From Bordetella genomosp. 9 (GTDB taxonomy: Bacteria > Pseudomonadota > Gammaproteobacteria > Burkholderiales > Burkholderiaceae_B), in assembly GCF_002261425.1 (NCBI RefSeq), contig NZ_NEVJ01000002.1:558001-622000 (forward strand): 64,000 nt of DNA. The letters are read 5' to 3'. A program made the translations under genes and the position numbers. Within the stretch, counting starts at the first letter, position 1; every line of letters starts with the position of its first letter. Below the pieces are notes generated by a model that ran no database searches, had not been told where the DNA came from, and saw only the letters and a list, made by a program, of their open reading frames with translations. Positions 1-11,674 of this stretch are shown here, piece by piece.

Positions 1-1587
1 CCGCCCTACAAGGCGGCGCTGGACGCCGGCGCGGCCGGCGTGATGATCGCGCTGAACTCGCTGAACGGCGTGCCGGCCACGGGCGACAAATGGCTGCTGC
101 AGGACGTGCTGCGCAAGCAGTGGGGCTTCAAGGGCATCACCGTCAGCGATCACGGCGCGATCATGGAGATGATCAAGCACGGCGTGGCGGCCGATGGCCG
201 CGACGCCGCCCGTCTGGCGATCACCGCGGGCGCCGACATGAGCATGAGCGACACCATGTACGGCGACAACCTCAAGCCCCTGCTGGACAGCGGCCGCGTC
301 AGCATGGCCGACCTGGACCGTGCGACCCGCGACGTGCTGCGCGTCAAATACGACCTGGGGCTGTTCCAGGACCCGTATCGCCGTATCGGCCGGCCGGAAA
401 ACGATCCGCCCGACGTCAACGCCGAAAGCCGGCTGCACCGCGACGCCGCGCGCCAGGTGGCGCGCGAAAGCCTGGTGCTGCTCAAGAACCAGGGCGGCGT
501 GCTGCCGCTGCGCAAGCAGGGCACCATCGCCGTGGTCGGCCCGTTGGCGAAAAGCCAGCGCGACATGATGGGCAACTGGTCGGCCGCCGGCCGCGCCGAC
601 CAGACCGTGTCCGCCTATCAGGGTATCGCCAACGCCGTCGGCGGCCAGGCCAGGCTGCTGTACGCCAAGGGCGCCAACGTCATCGACGATCCGGAAATCG
701 TCAAGTATCTGAACCTGTACGAGCAGGACGTGGACGTCGACCCGCGCACGCCCGCGCAACTGATCGACGAGGCCGTGGCGGCCGCCCGGCAGGCCGACGT
801 GGTGGTCGCGGTGGTCGGCGAATCGCAAGGCATGGCGCATGAAGCGTCCAGCCGCAGCGATATCGTCATTCCCGACAGCCAGGCGCGCCTGCTGCGCGCC
901 CTGAAGGCCACGGGCAAGCCGCTGGTGATCGTCCTGATGAACGGACGCCCGCTGGCGCTGGGCTGGGAGAACGACAATGCCGACGCCATGCTCGAAACCT
1001 GGTTCGCCGGCACCGAAGGCGGCAACGCCGTCGCCGACGTCCTGTTCGGCGACTACAACCCGTCGGGCAAGCTGCCGATGACGTTTCCGCGCTCCGTGGG
1101 CCAGATCCCGATCTACTACAGCCATTTGAATACCGGCCGTCCCTTCGATCCCGCGCATCCCGACAAATACACGTCGCGCTATTTCGATGCGCCGAACGGA
1201 CCGCTGTTTCCCTTCGGCTACGGCCTGAGCTACACCCGCTTCGAGCTGTCGCCGGTGACGCTGTCCAGCGCGGAAATGCCGCGAAACGGCACGGTGCAGG
1301 CCAGCGTGACGGTGACCAACACCGGCCAGCGCGACGGCGCGACCGTGGTGCAGCTGTATCTCCAGGATCCGGTTGCGTCCATCAGCCGGCCGGTGAAGGA
1401 GCTCAAGCATTTCGAGAAAGTCATGCTGAAGGCGGGCGAATCGCGCAAGGTGTCGTTCACGATCGACGAGGACGACCTGAGCTTCTACAACGCGCAATTG
1501 CACTACGGGGCCGAGCCCGGCGCGTTCAACGTCTACGTGGGGTTGGATTCGGAGGACGTCAAGCAGGCCGGCTTCACGCTGCGGTGA
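1..1587 (+). CDS. bglX: Glycoside hydrolase family 3 beta-glucosidase, 5'-truncated by window edge
   Basis: The reading frame is open from base 1, so the true start lies upstream; about 528 C-terminal residues are visible. The stretch ITVSDHGAIMEM carries the GH3 nucleophile aspartate (codon 148-150). The (alpha/beta)6 sandwich domain follows (VLLKNQGGVLPL, VVAVVGE), with PSGKLPMTFPRSVGQIP and FPFGYGLSYT motifs typical of BglX-type beta-glucosidases. A fibronectin III-like domain ends the protein. The family removes beta-linked glucose from oligosaccharides, often in the periplasm; the signal peptide, if any, is outside the window. The symbol rests on domain order and is less certain than the family. 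Confidence 0.9.
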   Translation, partial: PPYKAALDAGAAGVMIALNSLNGVPATGDKWLLQDVLRKQWGFKGITVSDHGAIMEMIKHGVAADGRDAARLAITAGADMSMSDTMYGDNLKPLLDSGRVSMADLDRATRDVLRVKYDLGLFQDPYRRIGRPENDPPDVNAESRLHRDAARQVARESLVLLKNQGGVLPLRKQGTIAVVGPLAKSQRDMMGNWSAAGRADQTVSAYQGIANAVGGQARLLYAKGANVIDDPEIVKYLNLYEQDVDVDPRTPAQLIDEAVAAARQADVVVAVVGESQGMAHEASSRSDIVIPDSQARLLRALKATGKPLVIVLMNGRPLALGWENDNADAMLETWFAGTEGGNAVADVLFGDYNPSGKLPMTFPRSVGQIPIYYSHLNTGRPFDPAHPDKYTSRYFDAPNGPLFPFGYGLSYTRFELSPVTLSSAEMPRNGTVQASVTVTNTGQRDGATVVQLYLQDPVASISRPVKELKHFEKVMLKAGESRKVSFTIDEDDLSFYNAQLHYGAEPGAFNVYVGLDSEDVKQAGFTLR

Positions 1588-1649
1588 ACGGCCGGCGGCC
1601 TGGCGGGGGGCGGTCGCCCGCCGGGCCAGGGCATCGGTAGATCAACGGA

Positions 1650-2195
1650 TCAACGGATCAGGTTCAGGAATTCCGCCCGCGTGGCGGCGTTCTCGTGGAA
1701 TTCGCCCAGCATGACGGAGGTCACCATGGACGAGTTCTGTTTTTCGACGCCGCGCATCATCATGCACATGTGCTGCGCTTCGATGACCACCGCCACGCCG
1801 GCGGCGCCGGTCACCTGCAGGACGGCTTCTGCGATCTGGCGGCTGAGGTTTTCCTGGATCTGCAGGCGCCGGGCGAACATGTCGACGATGCGCGCGACCT
1901 TGGACAGGCCCAGCACCTTGCCGTTCGGCAGGTAGCCCACGTGGGCCTTGCCGATGAAGGGCAGCATGTGGTGCTCGCACAGGGAATACAGCTCGATGTT
2001 CTTGACCAGCACGATTTCCTTCGTGTCGGAGGAGAACAGCGCGCCGTTGACGACCTCATCCAGATCCTGGCCATAACCCCGGCACAGGTATTGCATGGCC
2101 TTGGCCGCGCGCAGCGGCGTGTCGCGCAGGCCCTCCCGGGAGGGATCTTCGCCGAGCTGTTTCAGGATGGCGGTGTAGTGTTCTTCGAGCGACAT
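1650..2195 (-). CDS. folE: GTP cyclohydrolase I
   Basis: The 181-residue protein catalyses the first step of tetrahydrofolate (pterin) synthesis, GTP to 7,8-dihydroneopterin triphosphate. The zinc ligands are visible: Cys73 and His76 in [10 protein letters not shown] and Cys144 in [10 protein letters not shown]. The core [19 protein letters not shown] is characteristic of the T-fold enzyme. I chose the ATG at 2195 (MSLEEHY); a 14-residue in-frame extension upstream is arginine/proline-rich and looks non-coding. The protein is shorter than E. coli FolE (about 222 aa) because the N-terminal arm is short, as in many FolE1 enzymes. It stands alone, 76 bp downstream of the hydrolase gene on the same strand. 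Confidence 0.95.
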   Translation of the reverse strand: MSLEEHYTAILKQLGEDPSREGLRDTPLRAAKAMQYLCRGYGQDLDEVVNGALFSSDTKEIVLVKNIELYSLCEHHMLPFIGKAHVGYLPNGKVLGLSKVARIVDMFARRLQIQENLSRQIAEAVLQVTGAAGVAVVIEAQHMCMMMRGVEKQNSSMVTSVMLGEFHENAATRAEFLNLIR

Positions 2196-2271
2196 GGTGA
2201 GCAGGGGGCGTGTTTGGGGGTGTCGGCGGGGTTCCAACCGCTACGATACCAGCCGCGCCGGCGGCGGGCGT

Positions 2272-3384
2272 CTACCGGCCGGGCGCGGCCCGCGCCTTCG
2301 CGGCGGGCTGGGCGGTGATCCGGGTGCACGTGGCGGCTTCCGGCCCGGCCTTGGCATCGGGGCCCAGCAGGGCGCTCGCGCCGCATTGCGAGCCGAACAT
2401 GCCGCGCTGGTTGTGGCCGACGCCGGCGACTTCGTAGGCCTGGTGGACGTTCTGCTTCAGCGCCGGCAGCCACGCTTCGTAGCCGACGTAGGCGCGGCCG
2501 CGCGCCAGGCGGGTCGCGCCCTGCGCCTCGGCGCCGCAGCGCTTGTCCAGCCAGCGGTGCTCCGGGTTGGTGTCGGCGCCGCCCAGCAGGTAGGTGACGT
2601 CGCGCTGCGCGTAGCGGGCCGGCAGCCGCTTCGGATCCGCCACGCGCAGGTCCTGCGGCAGGTGGTCCAGGCCATAGCGGAAGTCGTTGAAGTCCGGGCA
2701 CAGGCCGCGGTTGTAGGGGCCGTAGCCGCCATCGCCGCGCGGGCGGTCGGTCGTGAGATACAGGTAGGAAGACGGATTGGCGACCACGTAGCGCAGCGTC
2801 ACGCCCCGCTTGCGGATGGTCTCGTCGACATTGTTCAGCACCGCGTAGCGCTGCAGCATCTGGGCGCCGGCCGAATGGCCCGCCAGCACCACGCCGCGCA
2901 GCGCCGGCAGGTCATGGCGGTCGGACAGCCATTCCAGCAGGTCGTCCAGCACCTCGAAGGACCCTATCGGCGCGGGGCGGCCGCTGGCCTTCACGCTGTC
3001 GCCGCCCGCGATCCAGCGGTCCTTGTGCCAGGCCGGCATGCGCTCGAAGCCGCGGTCGATGGGAGCGGCGAATTTCGGCGCGATCACCAGGGTGTCTTCC
3101 ATCGCGCCGGGGTTCGTCTCCAGCAGTCCGGCGGCGGTCTGATAGTAATGGTCGGCGTCCCGCTTGACGCCGTGCAGGATGACGACGACGTGCGTCACGT
3201 GGGCCAGGTTGGCGGCGGTGAGCGGCCGGCTGGCGTAGACGGGAAAGGGGTAGCGGTGGCCGTGCGCGCCCAGTTGCACCGTCTGCCAGGCAGGCGCGGG
3301 CGCGCGCGGCGGGCCGCTGTCGTCCTGGGCACGGGCGGACGCCGCGGCGCACAGTGCAAGCAGAAGGCAGAATACCAGGCGCAT
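2272..3384 (-). CDS. Secreted alpha/beta hydrolase, substrate unknown
   Basis: The 370-residue protein begins with a signal peptide (hydrophobic residues 3-15, probable cleavage near ARAQ at 17-20). An alpha/beta-hydrolase fold follows, with VVVILHG (oxyanion strand) around residue 66, the nucleophile elbow GHSAG at Ser171, a likely acid Asp271 in GGADTNPEH and His324 in VAGVGHNQ. The HGVKRDADHYY region resembles putative exported esterase/PHB-depolymerase-like hydrolases of betaproteobacteria. I placed the start at the ATG followed by RLVFCLLLALC; the long open frame upstream only shadows the LysR gene. The protein is probably periplasmic. Nothing nearby identifies its substrate. Confidence 0.8.
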   Translation of the reverse strand: MRLVFCLLLALCAAASARAQDDSGPPRAPAPAWQTVQLGAHGHRYPFPVYASRPLTAANLAHVTHVVVILHGVKRDADHYYQTAAGLLETNPGAMEDTLVIAPKFAAPIDRGFERMPAWHKDRWIAGGDSVKASGRPAPIGSFEVLDDLLEWLSDRHDLPALRGVVLAGHSAGAQMLQRYAVLNNVDETIRKRGVTLRYVVANPSSYLYLTTDRPRGDGGYGPYNRGLCPDFNDFRYGLDHLPQDLRVADPKRLPARYAQRDVTYLLGGADTNPEHRWLDKRCGAEAQGATRLARGRAYVGYEAWLPALKQNVHQAYEVAGVGHNQRGMFGSQCGASALLGPDAKAGPEAATCTRITAQPAAKARAAPGR

Positions 3385-3482
3385 GACGGATACCGGCGTA
3401 AGAGGTGGGGGTGAGCGGCGCGGCCGCGGCGTTGTGCGGGGCATTGTAGGCGCGCGTGCGTGGCAAAACCCTGAACGGAACG

Positions 3483-4400
3483 TCAGCCCGACGCGGGCTC
3501 GCCCCAATAGGCCGGATCGGCGTAGGCCTGGCGCAACATGGCGACGAAGGCGCGCACGCGGGCCGGCATGTGCTTGCGCTCCGGGAACATCGCATAAATG
3601 CCGTTGGGCGGTGCGCAATACTCGTCCAGCACGGTCTTCAGCCGGCCGCTGTCCAGGTCCTGCTGCACTTCCCACATCGATCGCCAGGCCAGGCCGTAGC
3701 CGGCCAGCGTCCATTGGTGCAGCACGCTGCCGTCGCTGCATTCCAACCGGCCGGCGACCCGGAACGGCGTCAGCTGGCCATTGACGCGGAACAGCCAGCC
3801 GCGCGACTGGTTGCCCTGGCTGCCGAACGACAGGCAGTGGTGGGCGGCCAGGTCCGCGGGGGTGCGGGGGACGCCCTGCCGTTCCAGGTAGGAAGGCGCC
3901 GCGACGACGACGCGCCGATTGTCGGCCAAGCGGATGGCGACCATATCGGAATCGTCCAGGTCGCCGATGCGCACGGCGCAGTCGTACCGTTCCTCGATCA
4001 GGTCGACCAGGCGGTCGCTCAGGTCCAGGACCACGCTGACGTCCGGATACTGGTCGGCGAAGCCGGGCAGCAGCGGGGCGACGTGGCGGCGGCCGAATCC
4101 GGCGGGCGCGGTCAGGCGCAGCAGCCCGGTGGGCCGGGCGCTGCCCTGCGCCACCAGGCTTTCGGATTCGTTCAGGTCGCGCAGGATGCGTTGGGCATCT
4201 TCCAGCAGGGTGCCCCCTTCCGCGGTCAGGGACAGGCGGCGGGTGGAGCGCACCAGCAGCTTGACGCCCAGGCGCGCTTCCAGGGCGTCGATGCGGCGCC
4301 CGATCATGGCCGGCGCGACGCCTTCCGCCCGGGCGGCGGCCGACAGGCTGCCCAGCGCGGCCACGTCGACGAAGGTCTGCAGTTGCTTGAATCGGTCCAC
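3483..4400 (-). CDS. LysR-type transcriptional regulator
   Basis: The 305-residue protein has the LysR architecture: an N-terminal winged helix-turn-helix (about residues 4-63, with LGSLSAAARAEGVAPAMIGR and LEARLGVKLLVRSTRRLSLT) and a C-terminal effector-binding domain. It belongs to the CrgA/DmlR-like subgroup by appearance. It is transcribed divergently from aceB across 107 bp that hold a perfect inverted repeat, so control of aceB and/or of itself is plausible. The effector cannot be read from sequence. The gene is intact and its base composition matches its neighbours. Confidence 0.92.
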   Translation of the reverse strand: MDRFKQLQTFVDVAALGSLSAAARAEGVAPAMIGRRIDALEARLGVKLLVRSTRRLSLTAEGGTLLEDAQRILRDLNESESLVAQGSARPTGLLRLTAPAGFGRRHVAPLLPGFADQYPDVSVVLDLSDRLVDLIEERYDCAVRIGDLDDSDMVAIRLADNRRVVVAAPSYLERQGVPRTPADLAAHHCLSFGSQGNQSRGWLFRVNGQLTPFRVAGRLECSDGSVLHQWTLAGYGLAWRSMWEVQQDLDSGRLKTVLDEYCAPPNGIYAMFPERKHMPARVRAFVAMLRQAYADPAYWGEPASG

Positions 4401-4403
4401 GGA

Positions 4404-4430
4404 TCATCTTTGATAAAAACTAAAAGATGA
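4404..4430. promoter_or_regulatory. Inverted repeat, likely LysR operator (T-N11-A)
   Basis: The 8-bp arms TCATCTTT (4404-4411) and AAAGATGA (4423-4430) are exact reverse complements separated by 11 bp. This gives the T-N11-A pattern of LysR-type binding sites. The repeat lies 4 bp upstream of the lysR start codon and about 77 bp before the aceB start, in a locally AT-rich stretch. That position suits negative autoregulation and control of the divergent aceB gene. Binding is inferred. Confidence 0.65.
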
Positions 4431-4507
4431 ATCTACTTTTATATGCTTTTTAATTCAATATCCGCTTCGTACACTGGCGGACACAGCGTTCCCCCTCGGA
4501 GACATCC

Positions 4508-6091
4508 ATGTCATTGAAACTGCCCGCCGGCGTCGCCATCGACGCCCCCATCGAACCCGGCTTCGAAAGCGTGCTGACGCACGACGCGCTGGCGCTGGTG
4601 GCCGACCTGCATCGCACCTTCGAGAGCCGGCGGCAAGAGCTGCTGGCCGCCCGCGCGGCGCGCACCCAGCGCCTGGACGCCGGCGAAAAGCCGGATTTCC
4701 TGGCGGAAACCCGTTCGGTGCGCGACGGCGACTGGACCATCGCCCCCATTCCGGAAGACCTGAAGTGCCGCCGGGTGGAAATCACCGGCCCGGTCGAGCG
4801 GAAGATGGTCATCAATGCCCTGAATTCCGGCGCCGACAGCTATATGACGGACTTCGAGGACTCCAACACGCCCAACTGGCACAACCAGATTTCCGGCCAG
4901 ATCAACCTGATGGACGCGGTGCGCCGCACGATCCGCCTGGAGCAGGGCGGCAAGACCTACCAGTTGAACGCCAAGACGGCGGTATTGCTGGTGCGTCCGC
5001 GCGGCTGGCACCTGGACGAAAAGCACGTCACGGTGGACGGCAAGCGCGTGTCCGGCGGCATTTTCGATTTCGCGCTCTATCTCTTCCATAACGCCCGGGA
5101 ACTGTTGGCGCGCGGCAGCGGCCCGTACTTCTACCTGCCCAAGATGGAAAGCCATCTGGAAGCCCGCCTGTGGAACGACATTTTCGTCCGCGCGCAGGAC
5201 GCGGTGGGCATACCGCGGGGCACGATCAAGGCGACGGTGCTGGTGGAAACGGTCCTGGCCGCTTTCGAAATGGACGAAATCCTGTACGAACTGCGCGAAC
5301 ACAGCGCCGGGCTCAACGCCGGCCGCTGGGACTACATCTTCAGCTGCATCAAGAAGTTCAAGGTTGAACGCGACTTCTGCCTGGCCGACCGCGCCAAGGT
5401 CACCATGACCGCCCCGTTCATGCGCGCCTATGCCTTGCTGCTGCTCAAGACCTGCCATCGCCGCAACGCGCCGGCGATCGGCGGCATGAGCGCCTTGATC
5501 CCGATCAAGAACGATCCGGTCAAGAACGAGCAGGCCATGGCCGGCATCCGTTCCGACAAGACGCGCGACGCCACGGACGGCTACGACGGCGGCTGGGTGG
5601 CCCACCCGGGCCTGGTGCCGGTGGCGATGGAAGAGTTCGTCAAGGTGCTGGGCGACGCGCCCAACCAGATCGGCAAGCAGCGCCCGGACGTCGCCGTGAC
5701 GGCGGCCGACCTGCTGGACTTCCAGCCGGAAGCGCCGATCACCGAGGCCGGCCTGCGCATGAACATCAACGTGGGGATCCACTACCTGGGGTCGTGGCTG
5801 GACGGCAACGGCTGCGTACCCATCCACAACCTGATGGAAGACGCCGCGACCGCGGAGATCTCCCGCTCCCAGGTCTGGCAGTGGATCCGCTCGCCCAAGG
5901 GCGTGCTGGAGGATGGCACCAAGGTCACCGCCGAGCTGGTGCGCAAGCTGATCCCCGAAGAGCTGGCCAAGGTCCACGACGTGGCGGGACCCAGCAAGGC
6001 CTACGACCGCGCGGCGCAGATCTTCGAGCAGATGAGTACCCAGGACGACTTCGCGGAATTCCTGACGCTGCCGCTGTACGAGGAAGTCTGA
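4508..6091 (+). CDS. aceB: Malate synthase A
   Basis: The 527-residue protein condenses glyoxylate with acetyl-CoA to malate in the glyoxylate shunt. Diagnostic stretches are visible: [24 protein letters not shown] (the malate synthase signature near residue 160), [14 protein letters not shown], and [13 protein letters not shown]. The length matches isoform A (about 530 aa) and not the longer GlcB isoform G (about 720 aa). The ATG follows GGAGACATCC. The isocitrate lyase gene is not next to it. The divergent LysR gene is the obvious candidate regulator. Confidence 0.95.
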   Translation: MSLKLPAGVAIDAPIEPGFESVLTHDALALVADLHRTFESRRQELLAARAARTQRLDAGEKPDFLAETRSVRDGDWTIAPIPEDLKCRRVEITGPVERKMVINALNSGADSYMTDFEDSNTPNWHNQISGQINLMDAVRRTIRLEQGGKTYQLNAKTAVLLVRPRGWHLDEKHVTVDGKRVSGGIFDFALYLFHNARELLARGSGPYFYLPKMESHLEARLWNDIFVRAQDAVGIPRGTIKATVLVETVLAAFEMDEILYELREHSAGLNAGRWDYIFSCIKKFKVERDFCLADRAKVTMTAPFMRAYALLLLKTCHRRNAPAIGGMSALIPIKNDPVKNEQAMAGIRSDKTRDATDGYDGGWVAHPGLVPVAMEEFVKVLGDAPNQIGKQRPDVAVTAADLLDFQPEAPITEAGLRMNINVGIHYLGSWLDGNGCVPIHNLMEDAATAEISRSQVWQWIRSPKGVLEDGTKVTAELVRKLIPEELAKVHDVAGPSKAYDRAAQIFEQMSTQDDFAEFLTLPLYEEV

Positions 6092-6147
6092 GCCCGCGCG
6101 GCGGGCGGGGGACGCCTGTCCCGTGCCCGCTTATCGCGGCAGCCTGC

Positions 6148-6561
6148 TCATGGCTGACCGCGCCCCAGCCGATGCCGCACCCAGTCGGTGGCGTCGGTAC
6201 GCACCGCGTCGCCGACATGGGCCGGGTCGATGGGGTAGTAGTGGCAGTCCAGCGCCCGGCCGCCCACCGTCAGGCGGATCGGCCGGCGCACGAAGCATGA
6301 GCCGCCGGCCGGGTCGTATTCCTCGATGGCGTCCATGACCGGCAGCAGCGCCGGATCGATCCGGTAGACGTCCCCCGTCACCGGCACCCCATCGGCATCG
6401 GGCAGCAGCCCGGGCCAATCCCCGAAGTCATACAACCGGCCCGTTACGCTGGCGACGCCCGCGTATTCCGGCGCCGGCAGCCCGGCGCGCGCCGCCGCCC
6501 GGGCCAGGTCGTTGATTTCTCCCCGCCGCAGCGTGCCGTAAACAAAAACGTAGGTGTCCAT
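6148..6561 (-). CDS. Gamma-glutamylcyclotransferase-like (AIG2/GGCT) protein
   Basis: The 137-residue protein shows the GGCT fold signature FVYGTLRRGE at the N terminus (residues 6-15), the GRLYDFGDWPGLLP strand-loop, GDVYRID, and an acidic pair in MDAIEEYDP, where Glu80 is the likely catalytic residue. The family makes 5-oxoproline from gamma-glutamyl compounds or acts on gamma-glutamylamines; the substrate here is unknown. I chose the start at MDTYVF, since the 40 residues upstream in frame look non-coding. It is divergent from clpB. Confidence 0.85.
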   Translation of the reverse strand: MDTYVFVYGTLRRGEINDLARAAARAGLPAPEYAGVASVTGRLYDFGDWPGLLPDADGVPVTGDVYRIDPALLPVMDAIEEYDPAGGSCFVRRPIRLTVGGRALDCHYYPIDPAHVGDAVRTDATDWVRHRLGRGQP

Positions 6562-6692
6562 CGCTGGCCCGTATGGCGTATCGTGATCGCGGGCATTGAA
6601 ATCCCGGCAGGGCGCCCGCATTTGTAGGACATCGAGCCGGCCGCACACCGCGTGCGCAGCGAGGCTCCAACCTTCTACCAATCGACGACATT

Positions 6693-9284
<2,592 letters not shown>

Positions 9285-9320
9285 CGGTCGCGGCGCCGCG
9301 CGCCGCCCGGGTCCATGAAG

Positions 9321-9348
9321 AAGGCGCCGCGAAAGCGGCGCCTTTTTT
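9321..9348 (+). terminator. Intrinsic terminator after clpB
   Basis: GGCGCCGC (9323-9330), a GAAA tetraloop, and GCGGCGCC (9335-9342) form a perfect 8-bp stem followed by six T. Two A residues before the stem pair with the first Ts and could let it work in both directions. The ThDP-enzyme gene ends at 9349 on the opposite strand, so the element sits between convergent genes. Confidence 0.92.
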
Positions 9349-10887
9349 CTATATCACCAGCTCGATCAGGAAGGGTCCCTTGCGCCGGTTGGCCGTGGCG
9401 AGGAGGTCGGCGAACTTTTCCATCGTGTCGGCCTGCGCGGCCTCCACGCCCATGCCGTTGGCGATCTTCACCCATTCCAGGTTGGGCCGGGACAGGTCCA
9501 GCATGTCCAGGGCGGTCTTGCCGGCGGCCGCGCCCACCCCTTGCAGCTCACCCAGCAGGATCGCGTACTTGCGATTGGCCAGGAGGACGGTGGTGACGTC
9601 CAGCTGTTCGCGCGCCTGCGTCCATAGCGCCTGCACGGTGTACATGGCCGAGCCATCCGCCTGCAGCGAAACGATGCGCCGGCCGGGCGCGCCGATGGCC
9701 GCGCCCGTCGCCAGCGGCAGGCCGTTGCCGATGGCGCCGCCGGTGATCTGCAGCCAGTCGTGCGGCGCGGCGTTCACCGTGCCAGGATAAAACGCGCGCC
9801 CGAAGCTGACGCCTTCGTCGACGACCACGGCGTGTTCGGGCAGCAGGGCGGCGACCGTCTGCGCCACCGCTTCCGACGTGACGGCGCCGCGCGCCGGCTC
9901 GACCGCCACGCGTTCGACGACCGGGGCGTCGGCACGCGCGTCCAGCGCATCCGCCAGCCGGGTGAGGGCGTCCAGGGCGTCTTGGTCCTCGCGCGCCAGC
10001 ACGTGGATCTCGCAGTCGTCCGGATACATGCGCGCGGGCTTGTCCGGATAGGCGAAGAAGGCCACCGGGGCCTTGGCGCCCACCAGGATCAGATGCTTGA
10101 CGCCCTTGAGGGCGGCCACCGCCGGTTCCACGGCGTAGGGCAGTCGGGTGACCGCGACCCGCCCCGCGCCGCGTTCGATGCGGCGGTTGGAGGTCGGCGC
10201 CATGACGCGCGCGCCGGTTTTCACGGTGATGCGCCCGGCCGCGGCCAGCGGCCCCGCGCGCAGGGCCGAGTTGCCCACGAACAGCACGGCCGGTTCGCCG
10301 GCGCGCAGCACGCGCGCGATGGCGGCCACGGCGCCTTCGTCCGCGCGTGTGGCGGGCGGCGGCGCCAACGGTTCGGCGACGACGCCGCCGGGATTCCAGC
10401 AGGTATCGGAAGGCGCGATCAGCGTGGCGATCTGGCCCGGCGCGGTGCGCGCGGCCTGCACGGCGGCGGCCGCGTCACGGCCTATCGTGGCGGCGTCGGT
10501 GGCCGTCCGGGTCCATGCGGACACCGGGCGCGCCCAGCCTTCGGTGTCGGCCGTCAGCGGCGCGTCCAGCGGGCGGTGATGCGTGGCCTGGTCGCCGACG
10601 ATGTTGACGATGGACGAATTGGCGCGCCGCGCGTTGTGCAGGTTGGACAAGCCGTTGGCCAGGCCCGGCCCGCAATGCAGCAGGGTGGCGGCCGGCTTGT
10701 CGGCCATGCGGGCATAGCCGTCGGCGGCGCCGGTGGCCACGCCTTCGGCCAGGGCCAGCACGCAACGCATGCCGGGAATGCGGTCCAGCGCCGAGACGAA
10801 ATGCATTTCGCTGGTACCGGGATTGGCAAAGCAGGTGTCGATTCCACTCTTGAGCAGCGTGTGGACCAGGCTTTCAGCGCCGTTCAT
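9349..10887 (-). CDS. ThDP-dependent enzyme of the acetolactate synthase/benzoylformate decarboxylase family
   Basis: The 512-residue protein has the three-domain layout of ThDP-dependent decarboxylases and synthases: a Pyr domain with the activating Glu48 in LALAEGVATGAADGYARM, a central domain (about 190-330), and a PP domain with LQADGSAMYTVQALW and LLANRKYAIL, the metal/ThDP-binding motif. It is shorter than catalytic acetolactate synthase subunits (about 560-570 aa), and no ilvN or ilvC gene is nearby, so a biosynthetic IlvB role is unlikely. A 2-oxoacid decarboxylase of the MdlC type is a reasonable alternative. It begins 9 bp after the queH stop and is probably cotranscribed with it. 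Confidence 0.8.
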   Translation of the reverse strand: MNGAESLVHTLLKSGIDTCFANPGTSEMHFVSALDRIPGMRCVLALAEGVATGAADGYARMADKPAATLLHCGPGLANGLSNLHNARRANSSIVNIVGDQATHHRPLDAPLTADTEGWARPVSAWTRTATDAATIGRDAAAAVQAARTAPGQIATLIAPSDTCWNPGGVVAEPLAPPPATRADEGAVAAIARVLRAGEPAVLFVGNSALRAGPLAAAGRITVKTGARVMAPTSNRRIERGAGRVAVTRLPYAVEPAVAALKGVKHLILVGAKAPVAFFAYPDKPARMYPDDCEIHVLAREDQDALDALTRLADALDARADAPVVERVAVEPARGAVTSEAVAQTVAALLPEHAVVVDEGVSFGRAFYPGTVNAAPHDWLQITGGAIGNGLPLATGAAIGAPGRRIVSLQADGSAMYTVQALWTQAREQLDVTTVLLANRKYAILLGELQGVGAAAGKTALDMLDLSRPNLEWVKIANGMGVEAAQADTMEKFADLLATANRRKGPFLIELVI

Positions 10888-10896
10888 ACTGTCCTT

Positions 10897-11589
10897 TCAG
10901 GATTCTTCGTCGGCCAGCAGGGTTTCCTGCCGCACCAGGCCGTCCTTGCCGTAGAACTTCACGCCGATATAGATACGGTCGCGGCCCTGCGAACGGCGAT
11001 GGCGGTTGGTATCGCGCAGCGAATAGACGCAGCCGCAATATTCCTGCTGGTAAAAGTTTTCGCGCTTGCTGATTTCGATCATGCGCTGCGACCCGCCGCC
11101 CTTGCGCCAGTTGTAGGTCCAGTAGACCAGTTCCGGGTAGCGCGCCGCGGCCCGCTCGCCGCAGCCGTTGATCTGGTTCATGTCCTTCCAGCGCGAAATC
11201 CCCAGCGAACTGGTGATCGTGTCGTAGCCATGCTCGTGCGCGTACAAGGCCGTGCGTTCGAAGCGCATGTCGAAGCAGGCGGTGCAGCGCGGGCCGCGCT
11301 CGGGCTCGTTCTCCATGCCCTTGACGCGTTCGAACCAGTTATCCATGTCGTAGTCGGCGTCGATGAACGCGATTCCGTGCTTTTCCGCGAAGCGGATGTT
11401 TTCCTGCTTGCGGATCTCGTACTCTTTGACCGGATGGATATTCGGGTTGTAGAAGTAGATCGCGTAATCGATGCCGGAAGCATGCATGGCTTCCATGACT
11501 TCGCCCGAACAGGGCGCGCAGCAGGAGTGCAGCAGCACTTTGCGGCGGCCTTCGGGCAATTGCAGCTGGGGGCGGACGAGTTCGGACAT
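10897..11589 (-). CDS. queH: Epoxyqueuosine reductase QueH
   Basis: The 230-residue protein is a QueH-type (former DUF208) iron-sulfur epoxyqueuosine reductase, the non-homologous alternative to QueG in the last step of queuosine tRNA modification. The Cys motif HSCCAPC (Cys23, Cys24, Cys27), CTACFDMR and [10 protein letters not shown] supply the metal ligands expected of the family. [10 protein letters not shown] and NWRKGGGS are also typical. I chose the start at [10 protein letters not shown]; upstream in-frame sequence is the alanine/glycine-rich spacer. The ThDP-enzyme gene follows 9 bp later with no obvious functional link. Confidence 0.9.
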   Translation of the reverse strand: MSELVRPQLQLPEGRRKVLLHSCCAPCSGEVMEAMHASGIDYAIYFYNPNIHPVKEYEIRKQENIRFAEKHGIAFIDADYDMDNWFERVKGMENEPERGPRCTACFDMRFERTALYAHEHGYDTITSSLGISRWKDMNQINGCGERAAARYPELVYWTYNWRKGGGSQRMIEISKRENFYQQEYCGCVYSLRDTNRHRRSQGRDRIYIGVKFYGKDGLVRQETLLADEES

Positions 11590-11674
11590 GAAGGGATTAT
11601 ATTGCCCGGCGCCCGGCGGCGCTTCGCGGCGTGCGGAAGGCCCCAGGCCGGCGCCAAGGGCGCCCGGGGGCGCC

